DNA of 64,000 nucleotides from a bacterium. GTDB taxonomy: Bacteria; Chloroflexota; Dormibacteria; Aeolococcales; Bog-877. Positions 34,261-41,941 of this stretch are shown one piece after another. A program made the translations under genes and the position numbers. Positions within the stretch are counted from its first letter, which is position 1. The number at the start of each line of letters is the position of its first letter. The stretch covers positions 1 through 64,000 of the forward strand of contig JAJYET010000001.1 of the NCBI GenBank assembly GCA_021785655.1, written 5' to 3'. The notes below the pieces were generated by a model, which ran no database searches, was not told the DNA's origin, and was given only the letters and a program-made list of their open reading frames with translations.

Positions 34261-35055
34261 GCCCGCGGCGCAGGCTGCCAATAGGGCGGCGTGCACCCGG
34301 GGTCCGGCGGCCACGATGTCCCCGGTGGCCAGGTGACTGTCCCCTCCGTCCCAGTCGCTGACGACTCCGCCCGCCTCGGTTACGAGCAGCGCCCCGGCGG
34401 CGATGTCCCAGACCTTGAGCCCCAACTCAAAGAACCCGGAGAAGACTCCCGAGGCCACCAGGGCCAGGTCCAGGCTGGCGGCGCCGGGGCGACGGGCATC
34501 CTCACAGGTCTCCAGCACCCGCCGCAGCGTGCGCAGCAGCCGTGGCAGGCGCCCCTGCTCCTTGAAGGGGAATCCGGTGGAGACCACAGCCCTCTCCGGC
34601 TCCGAGTCCACCACGCTGAGCCGCCGGCCCTCCTCGTCGAAGGCGCCGCGTCCCCGCCGCGCGGTGTAGGTCCAGCCCAGGAAGGGGGCGTGGACCGCCC
34701 CCACCGCGGGCCTCCCGTCGACCAAGAGGGCCACCGACACGCCAACCATGGGGAAGCCCCGGCTGAAGTTGGTGGTCCCGTCCAGGGGATCGACCACCCA
34801 GCCGGTGGGCGCACTGCGCCCGCCTGCCTCCTCCGAGAGCACGGGTAGCTCCGGGAAGGAGGCCCGCAAGATCCGCACCACCACCTCTTCGCTGGCCCGG
34901 TCCACCGCCGTGACGTAGTCGCCGGGCGCCTTGGCCTCGGCGTGGTGTCGGCCGACCCCCGCCGCCCGAATCACGGCCCCTCCGGCCTGGCTGGAGTACC
35001 TCGCGGTCGCCAGGGCGAGGTCGAGGTCGACCGGAACGGGGTCGAGCCGGCTCAG
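34246..35055 (-). CDS. Inositol monophosphatase family protein
   Basis: This 269-aa protein has the metal and substrate motifs of the IMPase/FBPase/CysQ family: GDYVTAVDRASEE, PVLSEEAGG, DPLDGTTNFSRGFP and WDIAAGALLVTEAGG. It may act on inositol 1-phosphate, fructose 1,6-bisphosphate or 3'-phosphoadenosine phosphate. The frame extends to 35250, but only from about 35055 does it look like the family. The start that fits is CTG at 35055, overlapping the stop of a 47-codon ORF (CTGA). A GTG about 22 codons on would delete helix 1. Confidence 0.85.
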   Translation of the reverse strand: MSRLDPVPVDLDLALATARYSSQAGGAVIRAAGVGRHHAEAKAPGDYVTAVDRASEEVVVRILRASFPELPVLSEEAGGRSAPTGWVVDPLDGTTNFSRGFPMVGVSVALLVDGRPAVGAVHAPFLGWTYTARRGRGAFDEEGRRLSVVDSEPERAVVSTGFPFKEQGRLPRLLRTLRRVLETCEDARRPGAASLDLALVASGVFSGFFELGLKVWDIAAGALLVTEAGGVVSDWDGGDSHLATGDIVAAGPRVHAALLAACAAGSLPD

Positions 35056-35195
35056 CGCCGACCTCGGCCCCGCGGTGGCTCCCGCGAGACCTTCTTCTTG
35101 TGTTTCTTGCCCTTGGTCGGGGGCGGAGAGGGGATGAGCTCGGGCGGCGGTGCGACTGGCCGGGGCGGAGACGGGGGTGTCGGGGAGTCGGTCAT
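35052..35195 (-). CDS. Candidate small Pro/Lys-rich protein (47 aa)
   Basis: This short frame starts at ATG 35195 (or ATG 35201) and encodes a Pro-rich stretch (SPTPPSPPRPVAPPPELIPS-like), a basic cluster KGKKHKKK and an Arg-rich end. Codons are strongly GC3. Its stop TGA overlaps the apparent CTG start of the IMPase gene. No clear Shine-Dalgarno is seen. It could be a real small protein, an IMPase leader, or chance. Low confidence. Confidence 0.35.
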   Translation of the reverse strand: MTDSPTPPSPPRPVAPPPELIPSPPPTKGKKHKKKVSREPPRGRGRR

Positions 35196-35246
35196 GGCCA
35201 TATGGTGACAGTTCGGCGCCCTCGGTGAGCGCCTTCCCTCGTCGCC

Positions 35247-35621
35247 TCACCTCCAGAGGCGGGTTGGATCCCTCCGGACGAGTCGGGGAGCCCCGGGCCG
35301 CAGCCGCAGCACCACCCGGCCCACCACCAGATCCGCGCCCACCGGGCCGAACTCCTCACTGTCGGTGCTCTCTCTCCGGTTGTCACCGGCCAGCCAGACC
35401 AGGCGGCGGCGCGAGCTGACGGCGGCCACCCGCTTGACCAGCTCGAATCCACCACGATGCGGATGCTTGGCCACCACGACGTCGCCCACCCGGGGCACCC
35501 GGCCCCTCGTCGGGATGAGGAGCGCCCAGCTCCCCTCCGCGAGCTCGGGCTCCATGCTCCTTCCTTCCACGAGAAGGAGCTGGGGGAGCCAGGGACCGCG
35601 CTGCGGTTTGCCGCCAGTCAC
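35247..35621 (-). CDS. sodX: Nickel-type superoxide dismutase maturation protease
   Basis: This 124-aa S26 signal-peptidase-like protein starts at GTG 35621. The catalytic dyad is Ser22 in EGRSMEP and Lys63 in FELVKRV. WLAGDN is the conserved third box. SodX enzymes remove the SodN propeptide so the N-terminal His can bind nickel. It is divergent from sodN with 69 nt between the starts. The frame upstream to 36719 overlies sodN and was trimmed. No membrane helix is obvious. Confidence 0.9.
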   Translation of the reverse strand: MTGGKPQRGPWLPQLLLVEGRSMEPELAEGSWALLIPTRGRVPRVGDVVVAKHPHRGGFELVKRVAAVSSRRRLVWLAGDNRRESTDSEEFGPVGADLVVGRVVLRLRPGAPRLVRRDPTRLWR

Positions 35622-35690
35622 GAGCTGATGGTAGTTTGGACGGGACGGGAGGAGATCCCCAAAATCACCCAGGTTCGAAGGGAGGCGGCC

Positions 35691-36110
35691 ATGACAGTAC
35701 GCAAGCTCGCCGCGCTGGTCCCGCACCGCGTGGTCCACGCCCACTGCGACATCCCCTGCGGCATCTACGACCCCCACGAGGCGCAGCTGGCCGCCCAGAC
35801 GGTGGAGCGGATGGTCACCCTCATCCAGGGGCTTCCCGATTCCACCTCGGAGGCCAGCCGCAACTCCTTCGTCCGGATGGTGGGGGTGAAGGAACAGCAC
35901 GCCGAGAAGGTGAAGCGCGAGGTCCAGGTGATCTGGTCGGACTACTTCAAGCCCGAGCACCTGGAGAAGTTCCCGCAGCTGCACGACCTCACCTGGAAAA
36001 CCCTCAAGGCCGCGTCCGCCTGCAAGCAGTCGGTGGACGCGGAGAAGGCCGCCGAACTGCGCCGGCAGGTGGACGAGTTCGCCCGGATCTTCTGGGAGAC
36101 TAAGAAGTAG
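35691..36110 (+). CDS. sodN: Nickel superoxide dismutase
   Basis: This 139-aa precursor has a propeptide of 17 residues ending at HA before the nickel hook HCDIPCGIYDPH. His18, Cys19 and Cys23 of the precursor would become His1, Cys2 and Cys6. The rest is the four-helix bundle (LTWKTLKAASACKQSVD near the end). It converts superoxide to hydrogen peroxide and oxygen. GGGAGG precedes the ATG. A hairpin lies just after the stop. Nickel uptake or Nur-type sites were not recognised. Confidence 0.96.
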   Translation: MTVRKLAALVPHRVVHAHCDIPCGIYDPHEAQLAAQTVERMVTLIQGLPDSTSEASRNSFVRMVGVKEQHAEKVKREVQVIWSDYFKPEHLEKFPQLHDLTWKTLKAASACKQSVDAEKAAELRRQVDEFARIFWETKK

Positions 36111-36119
36111 GGTCGCGGC

Positions 36120-36140
36120 GACCCTCATCCCTTGAGGGTC
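36120..36140 (+). terminator. Hairpin after sodN
   Basis: GACCCTCA (36120-36127) pairs perfectly with TGAGGGTC (36133-36140) around TCCCT. It starts 10 nt after the sodN stop. No T-run follows, so it may act as a weak or factor-dependent terminator or as an mRNA-stabilising hairpin. The next gene starts only 17 nt later. Confidence 0.5.
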
Positions 36141-36156
36141 GGACAGGGCCTCAGCC

Positions 36157-36807
36157 GTGGGCGGGCCGAGAGGAGAGCTGCGCTTGGAAAAGATCGACTT
36201 CCACTTTGATCCCATCTGCCCCTGGGCCTGGCTGACCTCGCGATGGGCCTCCCGGCTCGAGGAGCTCGGAGAGCTCGAGGTCCGGTGGCGGTTCTTCTCC
36301 CTGGCGGTGGCCCACCTGGAGGAGGGGGAGGACCCCGCTCCGGCGGCCGACTCCTGGGGCAGCCCGGCGCTGCGCCTGCTGGCGCTGTTGCGACGCCAGG
36401 AGGGAAACGCCGGCGTCGCCCGCCTGTACACCGCGATCGGCACGGCTGTCCACGAGGAGGGAAGGGCGCTCCTGGAGCAGGGGACCTTGGCCCACGCCTT
36501 GGATCGCGCCGGAATGGACCCAGCTCTGCTCTCGCAGTCACAGAGTGACGGCACGCTGTGGGACGAGGTGCTCGCCGACCATCGGGCCGCGGTGGCCGCC
36601 TGCGAGGCCTTCGGCGTTCCCACCATCGTCCTGGACCAGGGGCGGGGGCCGGGGGCGTTCGGCCCGGTGATCACCCGGGTGCCCGAGGACCGGGAGGCCA
36701 TCGCCCTTCTCCAGGACACCGCCCGGATGCTGCGGCGCGACTACCTCTTCGAGATCAAGCGGGACCGCGAAGGGCATCCACCCCTGGTGGGCGCCACGGG
36801 CTCCTGA
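36157..36807 (+). CDS. DsbA-family protein, Rv2466c/FrnE-like
   Basis: This 216-aa thioredoxin-fold protein with helical insert resembles the mycothiol-dependent reductase Rv2466c family. The active site DPICPWAW has Cys21, but the second position of CPWC is Ala24, so it would be a monothiol enzyme. FGVPTIVLDQG is the conserved cis-Pro loop. It starts at GTG; a TTG at 36184 is a possible alternative. A role beside sodN in redox or electrophile handling is plausible but inferred. Confidence 0.78.
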   Translation: MGGPRGELRLEKIDFHFDPICPWAWLTSRWASRLEELGELEVRWRFFSLAVAHLEEGEDPAPAADSWGSPALRLLALLRRQEGNAGVARLYTAIGTAVHEEGRALLEQGTLAHALDRAGMDPALLSQSQSDGTLWDEVLADHRAAVAACEAFGVPTIVLDQGRGPGAFGPVITRVPEDREAIALLQDTARMLRRDYLFEIKRDREGHPPLVGATGS

Positions 36808-36907
36808 ACCGCTGCCGCAGCGCGGCCGGGACGAGGATGGTGGTGGCCGGGAGGCACGACCGCAGACCGCGGGAAGTGGACCCCGAAGCCGCTACCATCG
36901 GTGAATC

Positions 36908-37882
36908 TTGCCTGGCCCGACCGTGAGCCGCGGCCCCCGGCCCCTCGACTCCCAGATGCCGCCGTCGGTGGCTCCAGGGGAGAGGGTCCCTGCGGAGATC
37001 CAACTGAGGAGGGGCTCCCAGCGGGCTTCGGTTCGCCCCGCAGGTGCCACGCTGCGGAGCTACCGGGCCCACGGGCGGGAGCTGCTGGACGGCTTCGGCA
37101 GGAGTGGGTGGAGCCAGGACGGCCGCGGTCAGCTCCTCCTGCCCTGGCCCAACCGGATACGGGGTGGAAGGTACCGCTTCGGGGGCCACCACCACCAGCT
37201 GCCGCTCTCGGAGGCGGCACGGAACAACGCGATTCACGGCCTCGTACGATGGGTCAACTGGCAGGTGGAGGAGGCGAAACCGGAGCGGGCGCGACTTTCC
37301 GTGGAACTGTATCCCCAGCCCGGCTACCCGTTCTGGATGCGCTTCGAGGCGGAGTACGCGCTCTCCCTGGAGGGGCTGGAGGTCACCTTGGGGGCCCAAA
37401 ACCTCGGCCGCGGGCCGGCCCCTTTCGGGGCGGGAGCCCATCCCTACGTCCGACTTGCCGGCCGCACCGTCGACGATCTCCTCGTCCGCATCCCCGCCGG
37501 CCACCGCCTCACCTCCGACAGCCAGGGGATTCCCACCGGTGAGGTCGGGGTCGAAGGTACGGAGTACGACTTCCGCCAGGGCCGGCGCATCGGCCCACTC
37601 GTGCTCGACACCTGCTTCTCCGACCTCCCCAGGACCGGGTGGGAGGTCGAAGTGGGGATCGGCCCCGGGTTCGAGCGGGTCCGGGTCTGGGCGGACGGCA
37701 CCTTCCCCTACGTCATGGTCTACAGCGGGGACGGGGTGAGTGCCCCGGGTCGCCCCCGGGCCGGGCTGGCCGTGGAGCCAATGACGTGCGTCCCCGACGC
37801 CTTCAACTCCGGTCGCGGCCTCCTGGTGCTGCGCCCGGGCGAGAGTTACCTCGGCCGCTGGGGGGTGGCGCATGGACGGTGA
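36908..37882 (+). CDS. Aldose 1-epimerase family protein
   Basis: This protein of up to 324 aa has the galactose mutarotase fold. LLPWPNRIRGGRYRF, NAIHGLVR (substrate His), GAGAHPYVR (catalytic His) and LAVEPMTCVPDAFNSG (catalytic Glu) are all present. It interconverts sugar anomers; the sugar is unknown. The start may be TTG 36908, GTG 36923 or ATG 36956; the conserved part begins later than all three. Its stop overlaps the pncB start by 11 nt. Confidence 0.88.
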   Translation: MPGPTVSRGPRPLDSQMPPSVAPGERVPAEIQLRRGSQRASVRPAGATLRSYRAHGRELLDGFGRSGWSQDGRGQLLLPWPNRIRGGRYRFGGHHHQLPLSEAARNNAIHGLVRWVNWQVEEAKPERARLSVELYPQPGYPFWMRFEAEYALSLEGLEVTLGAQNLGRGPAPFGAGAHPYVRLAGRTVDDLLVRIPAGHRLTSDSQGIPTGEVGVEGTEYDFRQGRRIGPLVLDTCFSDLPRTGWEVEVGIGPGFERVRVWADGTFPYVMVYSGDGVSAPGRPRAGLAVEPMTCVPDAFNSGRGLLVLRPGESYLGRWGVAHGR

Positions 37883-39293
37883 GGCCACGGGGCCAGAGGC
37901 GGCTCGACACCCGAGCCGGGAGGCCGACGGAGCGGTGCAGCCCTGGCCCCCCAGCCCCTCGCGGGTGCTGATGATGGACCTGTACGAGCTGACCATGGCC
38001 CAGGCCTTCTGGTCGGCCGGGATGGCGGAGCTGCCCTCCACCTTCAGCCTCTTCACGCGCTCGCTCCCCAGCCGGCGCGGCTACCTGGTGGCGGCCGGGC
38101 TGGACGACTGCCTCTCCTGGCTGGAGAGGCTCTCCTTCGGTGCACAGGAACTGAGCGCCCTCGAGCAGCTGGGCGTGTTCCCCACCGAGTTCCTCGAATG
38201 GCTGGGCGACCTGCGTTTCCAGGGGGACGTCAGGGCCGTCCCCGAGGGCACAGTGGTCTTCGCCGACGAGCCGATCCTGGAGGTTGACGCGCCCCTCGCG
38301 GTGGCCCAGATGGCCGAGACCTACCTCCTCAACCAGGCCACCCTCCAGACCACGCTTGCAACCAAGGTGTCCCGCTGCCGCCAGGCGGCCCGCGGCCGCC
38401 CCCTGGCCGAGTTCGGACTCCGCCATGCCCAGGGACTGGATGCAGGAATGAAGGTGGCCCGGGTCTGCCGCCTGGTCGGGGTCCGCGCCACCAGCAACGT
38501 TGCCGGGGCCCTTGAGTACGGGCTGGAGGTGTCGGGCACCATGGCTCACTCCTTCGTCCAGGCCCATGAGGACGAGGTCGGCGCGCTCCGCAACCTGGCC
38601 GACGCCCTAGGGTCCCGCGCCACCCTGCTCGCCGACACCTTCGACACCGAGCGTGGCATCGCGGCGGCCGTGCAGGTGGCGACCGAGATGAGCCAGCGGG
38701 GGGCGGGGGTGGCCGCCATACGGCTGGACTCCGGCGACCTCGACCACCTCTCCCGCCTCGCCCGCCTCGCCCTGGACGCCGCGGGCCTCTTCGCGGTCAA
38801 GGTCATCGTCACGGGGGGGCTGGACGAGTATCGGATCGCCGAGCTCACCGCCGGCCCGGATCCGGCCCCGATCGACAGCTTCGGGGTGGGGTCGGCCATG
38901 GTGGTGTCGGCCGACGCCCCCCTAACCGACACCGTCTACAAGCTGGTCAGCTGTGACGGGCGGCCGGTGCGCAAGACCTCCGCAGGCAAGGTCACGATCC
39001 CGGGGCCCAAGCAGGTCTGGAGGTCCCCGGGGTACGCCGGGGACGTGCTGGCCCTGCGCGACGAGCCCGCCCCCTCGGGAGTCCACCGCCCGCTGCTGGA
39101 GCTGGTGATGCGATCGGGCCAGCGGACCGAGGCGGGCCGAAGGTCCTTGGGGGAGGCGAGCTCCCACCACGCCGAGGAGATGGCCTGTCTCCCCGCCGAG
39201 CTGGCGGACCTGGAGGCTCCGGCGCCGTTCCGCCTGCGCCTGTCGCCAGAGCTGGCGGCCGTCGTCGCCCGTCTGGACCGCTCTCCGATCTGA
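37872..39293 (+). CDS. pncB: Nicotinate phosphoribosyltransferase
   Basis: PncB forms nicotinate mononucleotide in NAD salvage. The 473-aa protein has LMMDLYELTMAQAFW near the start, EFGLRHAQGLDAG, TSNVAGALEYGL, the catalytic-His region SGTMAHSFVQAH, and the phosphate-binding LDSGDL and TGGLDEYRI segments with SFGVGSAMV. Length matches the actinobacterial PncB1/2 class. An N-terminal extension of about 30 residues is probably disordered. It overlaps the epimerase gene. Confidence 0.94.
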   Translation: MDGEATGPEAARHPSREADGAVQPWPPSPSRVLMMDLYELTMAQAFWSAGMAELPSTFSLFTRSLPSRRGYLVAAGLDDCLSWLERLSFGAQELSALEQLGVFPTEFLEWLGDLRFQGDVRAVPEGTVVFADEPILEVDAPLAVAQMAETYLLNQATLQTTLATKVSRCRQAARGRPLAEFGLRHAQGLDAGMKVARVCRLVGVRATSNVAGALEYGLEVSGTMAHSFVQAHEDEVGALRNLADALGSRATLLADTFDTERGIAAAVQVATEMSQRGAGVAAIRLDSGDLDHLSRLARLALDAAGLFAVKVIVTGGLDEYRIAELTAGPDPAPIDSFGVGSAMVVSADAPLTDTVYKLVSCDGRPVRKTSAGKVTIPGPKQVWRSPGYAGDVLALRDEPAPSGVHRPLLELVMRSGQRTEAGRRSLGEASSHHAEEMACLPAELADLEAPAPFRLRLSPELAAVVARLDRSPI

Positions 39294-39310
39294 CAAACAG
39301 CCCTCGCGAG

Positions 39311-39349
39311 CGGGCCCCGGTTGTGCGCCCGGTGCATACCGGAGGCCCG
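39311..39349 (+). terminator. Candidate hairpin after pncB
   Basis: CGGGCCCCGGT (39311-39321) can pair with ACCGGAGGCCCG (39338-39349), with one bulged base, about 18 nt past the pncB stop. No T-run follows. Terminator function is inferred from position. Confidence 0.4.
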
Positions 39350-39369
39350 AACTTTGTGCGCAATGCCCA

Positions 39370-39399
39370 TTGGCGGCCGCCCGGCCCGGCGGTTATGTT
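39370..39399 (+). promoter_or_regulatory. Candidate promoter for the amino-acid permease
   Basis: TTGGCG (39370-39375) and TATGTT (39394-39399) are separated by 18 nt, about 36 nt before the GTG start at 39435. GGAGTGA near 39426 is a weak ribosome binding site. The match to a sigma-70 type promoter is fair only. Confidence 0.4.
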
Positions 39400-39434
39400 C
39401 CGCGGGATCAACCCACCCCTGAAGGAGTGACCAC

Positions 39435-40871
39435 GTGGACGTAGCCGTCGACGAGGCGGCGCTGGGGAGCGCCGCCGAAGGACACCAGCTCAAAGCCAAC
39501 GTCTTGAGCCTCTTCGACTCGGTGGTCATGGGCGTCGCCGGGGTGGCACCGGGCTACTCGATCGCGGCCAGCACCGCGGTGCTCTTCGGAGCGGTCGCAC
39601 TCAGCGGGCCGGGATCGCTCCTCTATTGCGGAATCGCCATGTTCGGGATCGTCTGGGCCTTCAATTACCTGGGCCGGGTGGATGCCAACGCCGGGGCCAG
39701 CTATGCCTGGGTGCGGCGGGCCCTCATCCCCCAGCTCGGCTATGTGGCGGGATGGGCCCTTGTGGTCTCGGCGCTCCTGTTCATGGTGGCCGGTTCCTTC
39801 CCCGCCGGTGCCGTGACCCTGGGCCTCATCTCCACCAGCCTCGCCAACAACACCCTGGCCGTGACCGCGGTGGGAGCCCTCTTCTTCACCCTGATGGTGG
39901 TCGCGGTGCTGGTGGGGGTGCGGATCACGGCCCGCCTCCAGGTCATCATGTCGACGGTGGAGCTGGCGATCCTGCTGCTCTTCGCCATCCTGGCCTTCGC
40001 CCACGGCGGCACCGCCCACGCCTTCAGCTGGTCCTGGGTCTCCCCGACCAGCTTCCACGGCACCAACGGCTTCTTCGCCGGGGCGCTGGTGGCCGCCTTC
40101 TACTACTGGGGCTGGGACACCACCGCCAACCTCAGCGAGGAGACCAAGGAGGCCAAGGTCACGCCCGGCTTCGGCGGGATCTTCGGGGTGATCGTGGTCT
40201 TCGCCCTCTTCATGGCCTTCACCGTCGGTTCGAACATGGTGCTCACGGCCAGCCAGATCAACCACAACAGCGCCGATGTGCTGGACGTTCTGGGCCAGAC
40301 CGTCTGGCCGGGGGCGGGGGGCAAGCTGATCGTCCTGGCGGTCATCCTCTCCACCGTGGCGACCCTGGAGACGACTCTCATCCAGGTGACCAGGACGCTG
40401 TTCGCCATGGGCCGTGACGGCACCCTGCCCCGGGCCCTGGGCAAGATCCACCCCACCTGGAGGACCCCGTGGGTGGCCACGGTGGTGATCGCCGTGGTCT
40501 CGGTGGGGCTCTTCGTGGCCTCCAACTACGTGGGCAGCGTCTCCACCATCCTCACCGATGCCATCACCGCCATCGGCCTGCAGATCACCGTCTACTACGG
40601 GCTGGCGGGGATCTCCGTGGTGGTCCTCTACCGCCGCCAGCTGTTCCGCTCCAAGTCCAACTTCCTCTTCATGGGACTGTGGCCGCTGGTGGGCGCGATC
40701 TTCATGTTCGTGATGTTCGGCGAGTCCATCCCCAACCTCTCCCCCACCGCCGACGCCGTGGGTCTCGGAGCGCTGGCATTGGGCCTCATTCCTATGGCCT
40801 ACTACTGGGCCCGGCGCAACCCCTACTTCGATCGCGTACGCCCCGAGGAGCGACTGGCCCCCGAGGCCTGA
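39435..40871 (+). CDS. APC-family amino acid permease
   Basis: This 478-aa protein has 12 predicted membrane helices. The first helix VVMGVAGVAPGYSIAAS carries the broken-helix glycine motif of the APC superfamily. FYYWGWDTTANLSEETKEAK is the conserved helix-6 region, and TRTLFAMGRDGTLPRALGKIHP follows. It probably imports an amino acid or amine with protons; substrate unknown. It starts at GTG, and its stop codon forms the left end of a 44-bp palindrome. Confidence 0.9.
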   Translation: MDVAVDEAALGSAAEGHQLKANVLSLFDSVVMGVAGVAPGYSIAASTAVLFGAVALSGPGSLLYCGIAMFGIVWAFNYLGRVDANAGASYAWVRRALIPQLGYVAGWALVVSALLFMVAGSFPAGAVTLGLISTSLANNTLAVTAVGALFFTLMVVAVLVGVRITARLQVIMSTVELAILLLFAILAFAHGGTAHAFSWSWVSPTSFHGTNGFFAGALVAAFYYWGWDTTANLSEETKEAKVTPGFGGIFGVIVVFALFMAFTVGSNMVLTASQINHNSADVLDVLGQTVWPGAGGKLIVLAVILSTVATLETTLIQVTRTLFAMGRDGTLPRALGKIHPTWRTPWVATVVIAVVSVGLFVASNYVGSVSTILTDAITAIGLQITVYYGLAGISVVVLYRRQLFRSKSNFLFMGLWPLVGAIFMFVMFGESIPNLSPTADAVGLGALALGLIPMAYYWARRNPYFDRVRPEERLAPEA

Positions 40872-40912
40872 CCTGGGGGTGGCGGGGCCGCGGCCCCGCC
40901 ACCCCCAGGTCA
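40869..40912. terminator. 44-bp perfect palindrome, bidirectional terminator
   Basis: Arms of 22 bp match without a mismatch, centred at 40890/40891 (GGGGCCGCGGCCCC at the middle). The left end is the TGA stop of the permease, and the right end is the TGA stop of the convergent aldo/keto reductase. It would form a very stable hairpin in either transcript. There is no T-run on either side. A two-way terminator is the simplest reading. Confidence 0.8.
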
Positions 40913-41881
40913 CCCGCCGATGGCCCGGTCGATCTCGGCCAGCACCGCCCCATCCAGGTGGGGCAGCACGTCCAGGGCACCGAGGTTCTCCAGCACCTGC
41001 TCCCGCCGGGTTGCGCCGGTGATCACTGATGAGACCCTGGGGTTGGCGGCGCACCAGGCGATGGCCAGTTGAGCGGTGGTGCAGCCGAGCCGCTCCGCCA
41101 CCTGGCCGAGGCGGCGGGCAGCGGCGTTGCGAGCGGCGTCGGTGAGTTCCGGGCGCAACCAGTCATACCCGGGAACGGTGGCGCGACTTCCCTCGGGCAC
41201 CCCATCGACGTATTTCCCGGTGAGGACACCGGAAGCCAAGGGACTCCAGGTGGTGAGCCCCAGGCCGAAGTCCTCCATGAGGCGCCGGTACTCAACCTCG
41301 ACCCGCTCCCGGGCCAGGAGGTTGTACTGCGGCTGCTCCATCACCGGCTTGCGCAGATGGTGGCGCTCCGCGATCTCCAGGGCCGCCCGGATGTCGTCCG
41401 CTGGCCACTCCGAGGTGCCCCAGTAGAGCGCCCGACCGCCCGCGACCAGGTCGTGCATGGCCCAGACCGTCTCCTCGACCGGGGTCTCCGGATCCGGGCG
41501 ATGGCAGAAGAGCAGGTCCACGAAGGGCAGCTGCAGCCGCTCCAGGGAACCCTCCAGCGCCTGGAACAGGTACTTGCGGTTCAGGGTCCTTGTGGTGTTG
41601 ACCCCGCCATCGACGCCCCAGTAGAGCTTGGTGGAGACCACCACCTGGGAGCGGGGCCAGCCGGCCCTCCGGAGCACCCGACCCAGGATCTCCTCGGCGC
41701 GCCCCCCCGCGTACACCTCCGCCGAGTCGAAGAAGTTCACCCCGCCCTCGAAGGCCGCCTGCATGCAGCTGAGGGCCAGCTCCTCGTCCACCTGGTTGCC
41801 GAAGGTCACCCAGGATCCCAGCGACAGCAGGCTCACCTTGAGCCCGGAGCGCCCCAACCGCCGGTAGGTCATCGTCGCCAA
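40910..41881 (-). CDS. Aldo/keto reductase, Kv-beta-like subgroup
   Basis: This 323-aa NADPH-dependent (beta/alpha)8 barrel protein has the catalytic set: Asp in FFDSAEVY (with Tyr), Lys in VVSTKLYW and His in LLFCHRPD. The [13 protein letters not shown] and [17 protein letters not shown] segments define the Kv-beta/YghZ branch. Substrate is unknown; reactive aldehydes are common targets. Its stop codon is the right end of the 44-bp palindrome. Confidence 0.92.
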   Translation of the reverse strand: MATMTYRRLGRSGLKVSLLSLGSWVTFGNQVDEELALSCMQAAFEGGVNFFDSAEVYAGGRAEEILGRVLRRAGWPRSQVVVSTKLYWGVDGGVNTTRTLNRKYLFQALEGSLERLQLPFVDLLFCHRPDPETPVEETVWAMHDLVAGGRALYWGTSEWPADDIRAALEIAERHHLRKPVMEQPQYNLLARERVEVEYRRLMEDFGLGLTTWSPLASGVLTGKYVDGVPEGSRATVPGYDWLRPELTDAARNAAARRLGQVAERLGCTTAQLAIAWCAANPRVSSVITGATRREQVLENLGALDVLPHLDGAVLAEIDRAIGG

Positions 41882-41941
41882 GTTCCACCTCCCAAATCAC
41901 CGGCTACCAACCAGCTACGAGGGTACCGGGATGAAGGGGAC

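Noticed and set aside
39408-41054. 548-codon antisense frame over the amino-acid permease
   Set aside because: His/Gly/Asp-rich shadow; the permease on the other strand has 12 helices and conserved motifs.
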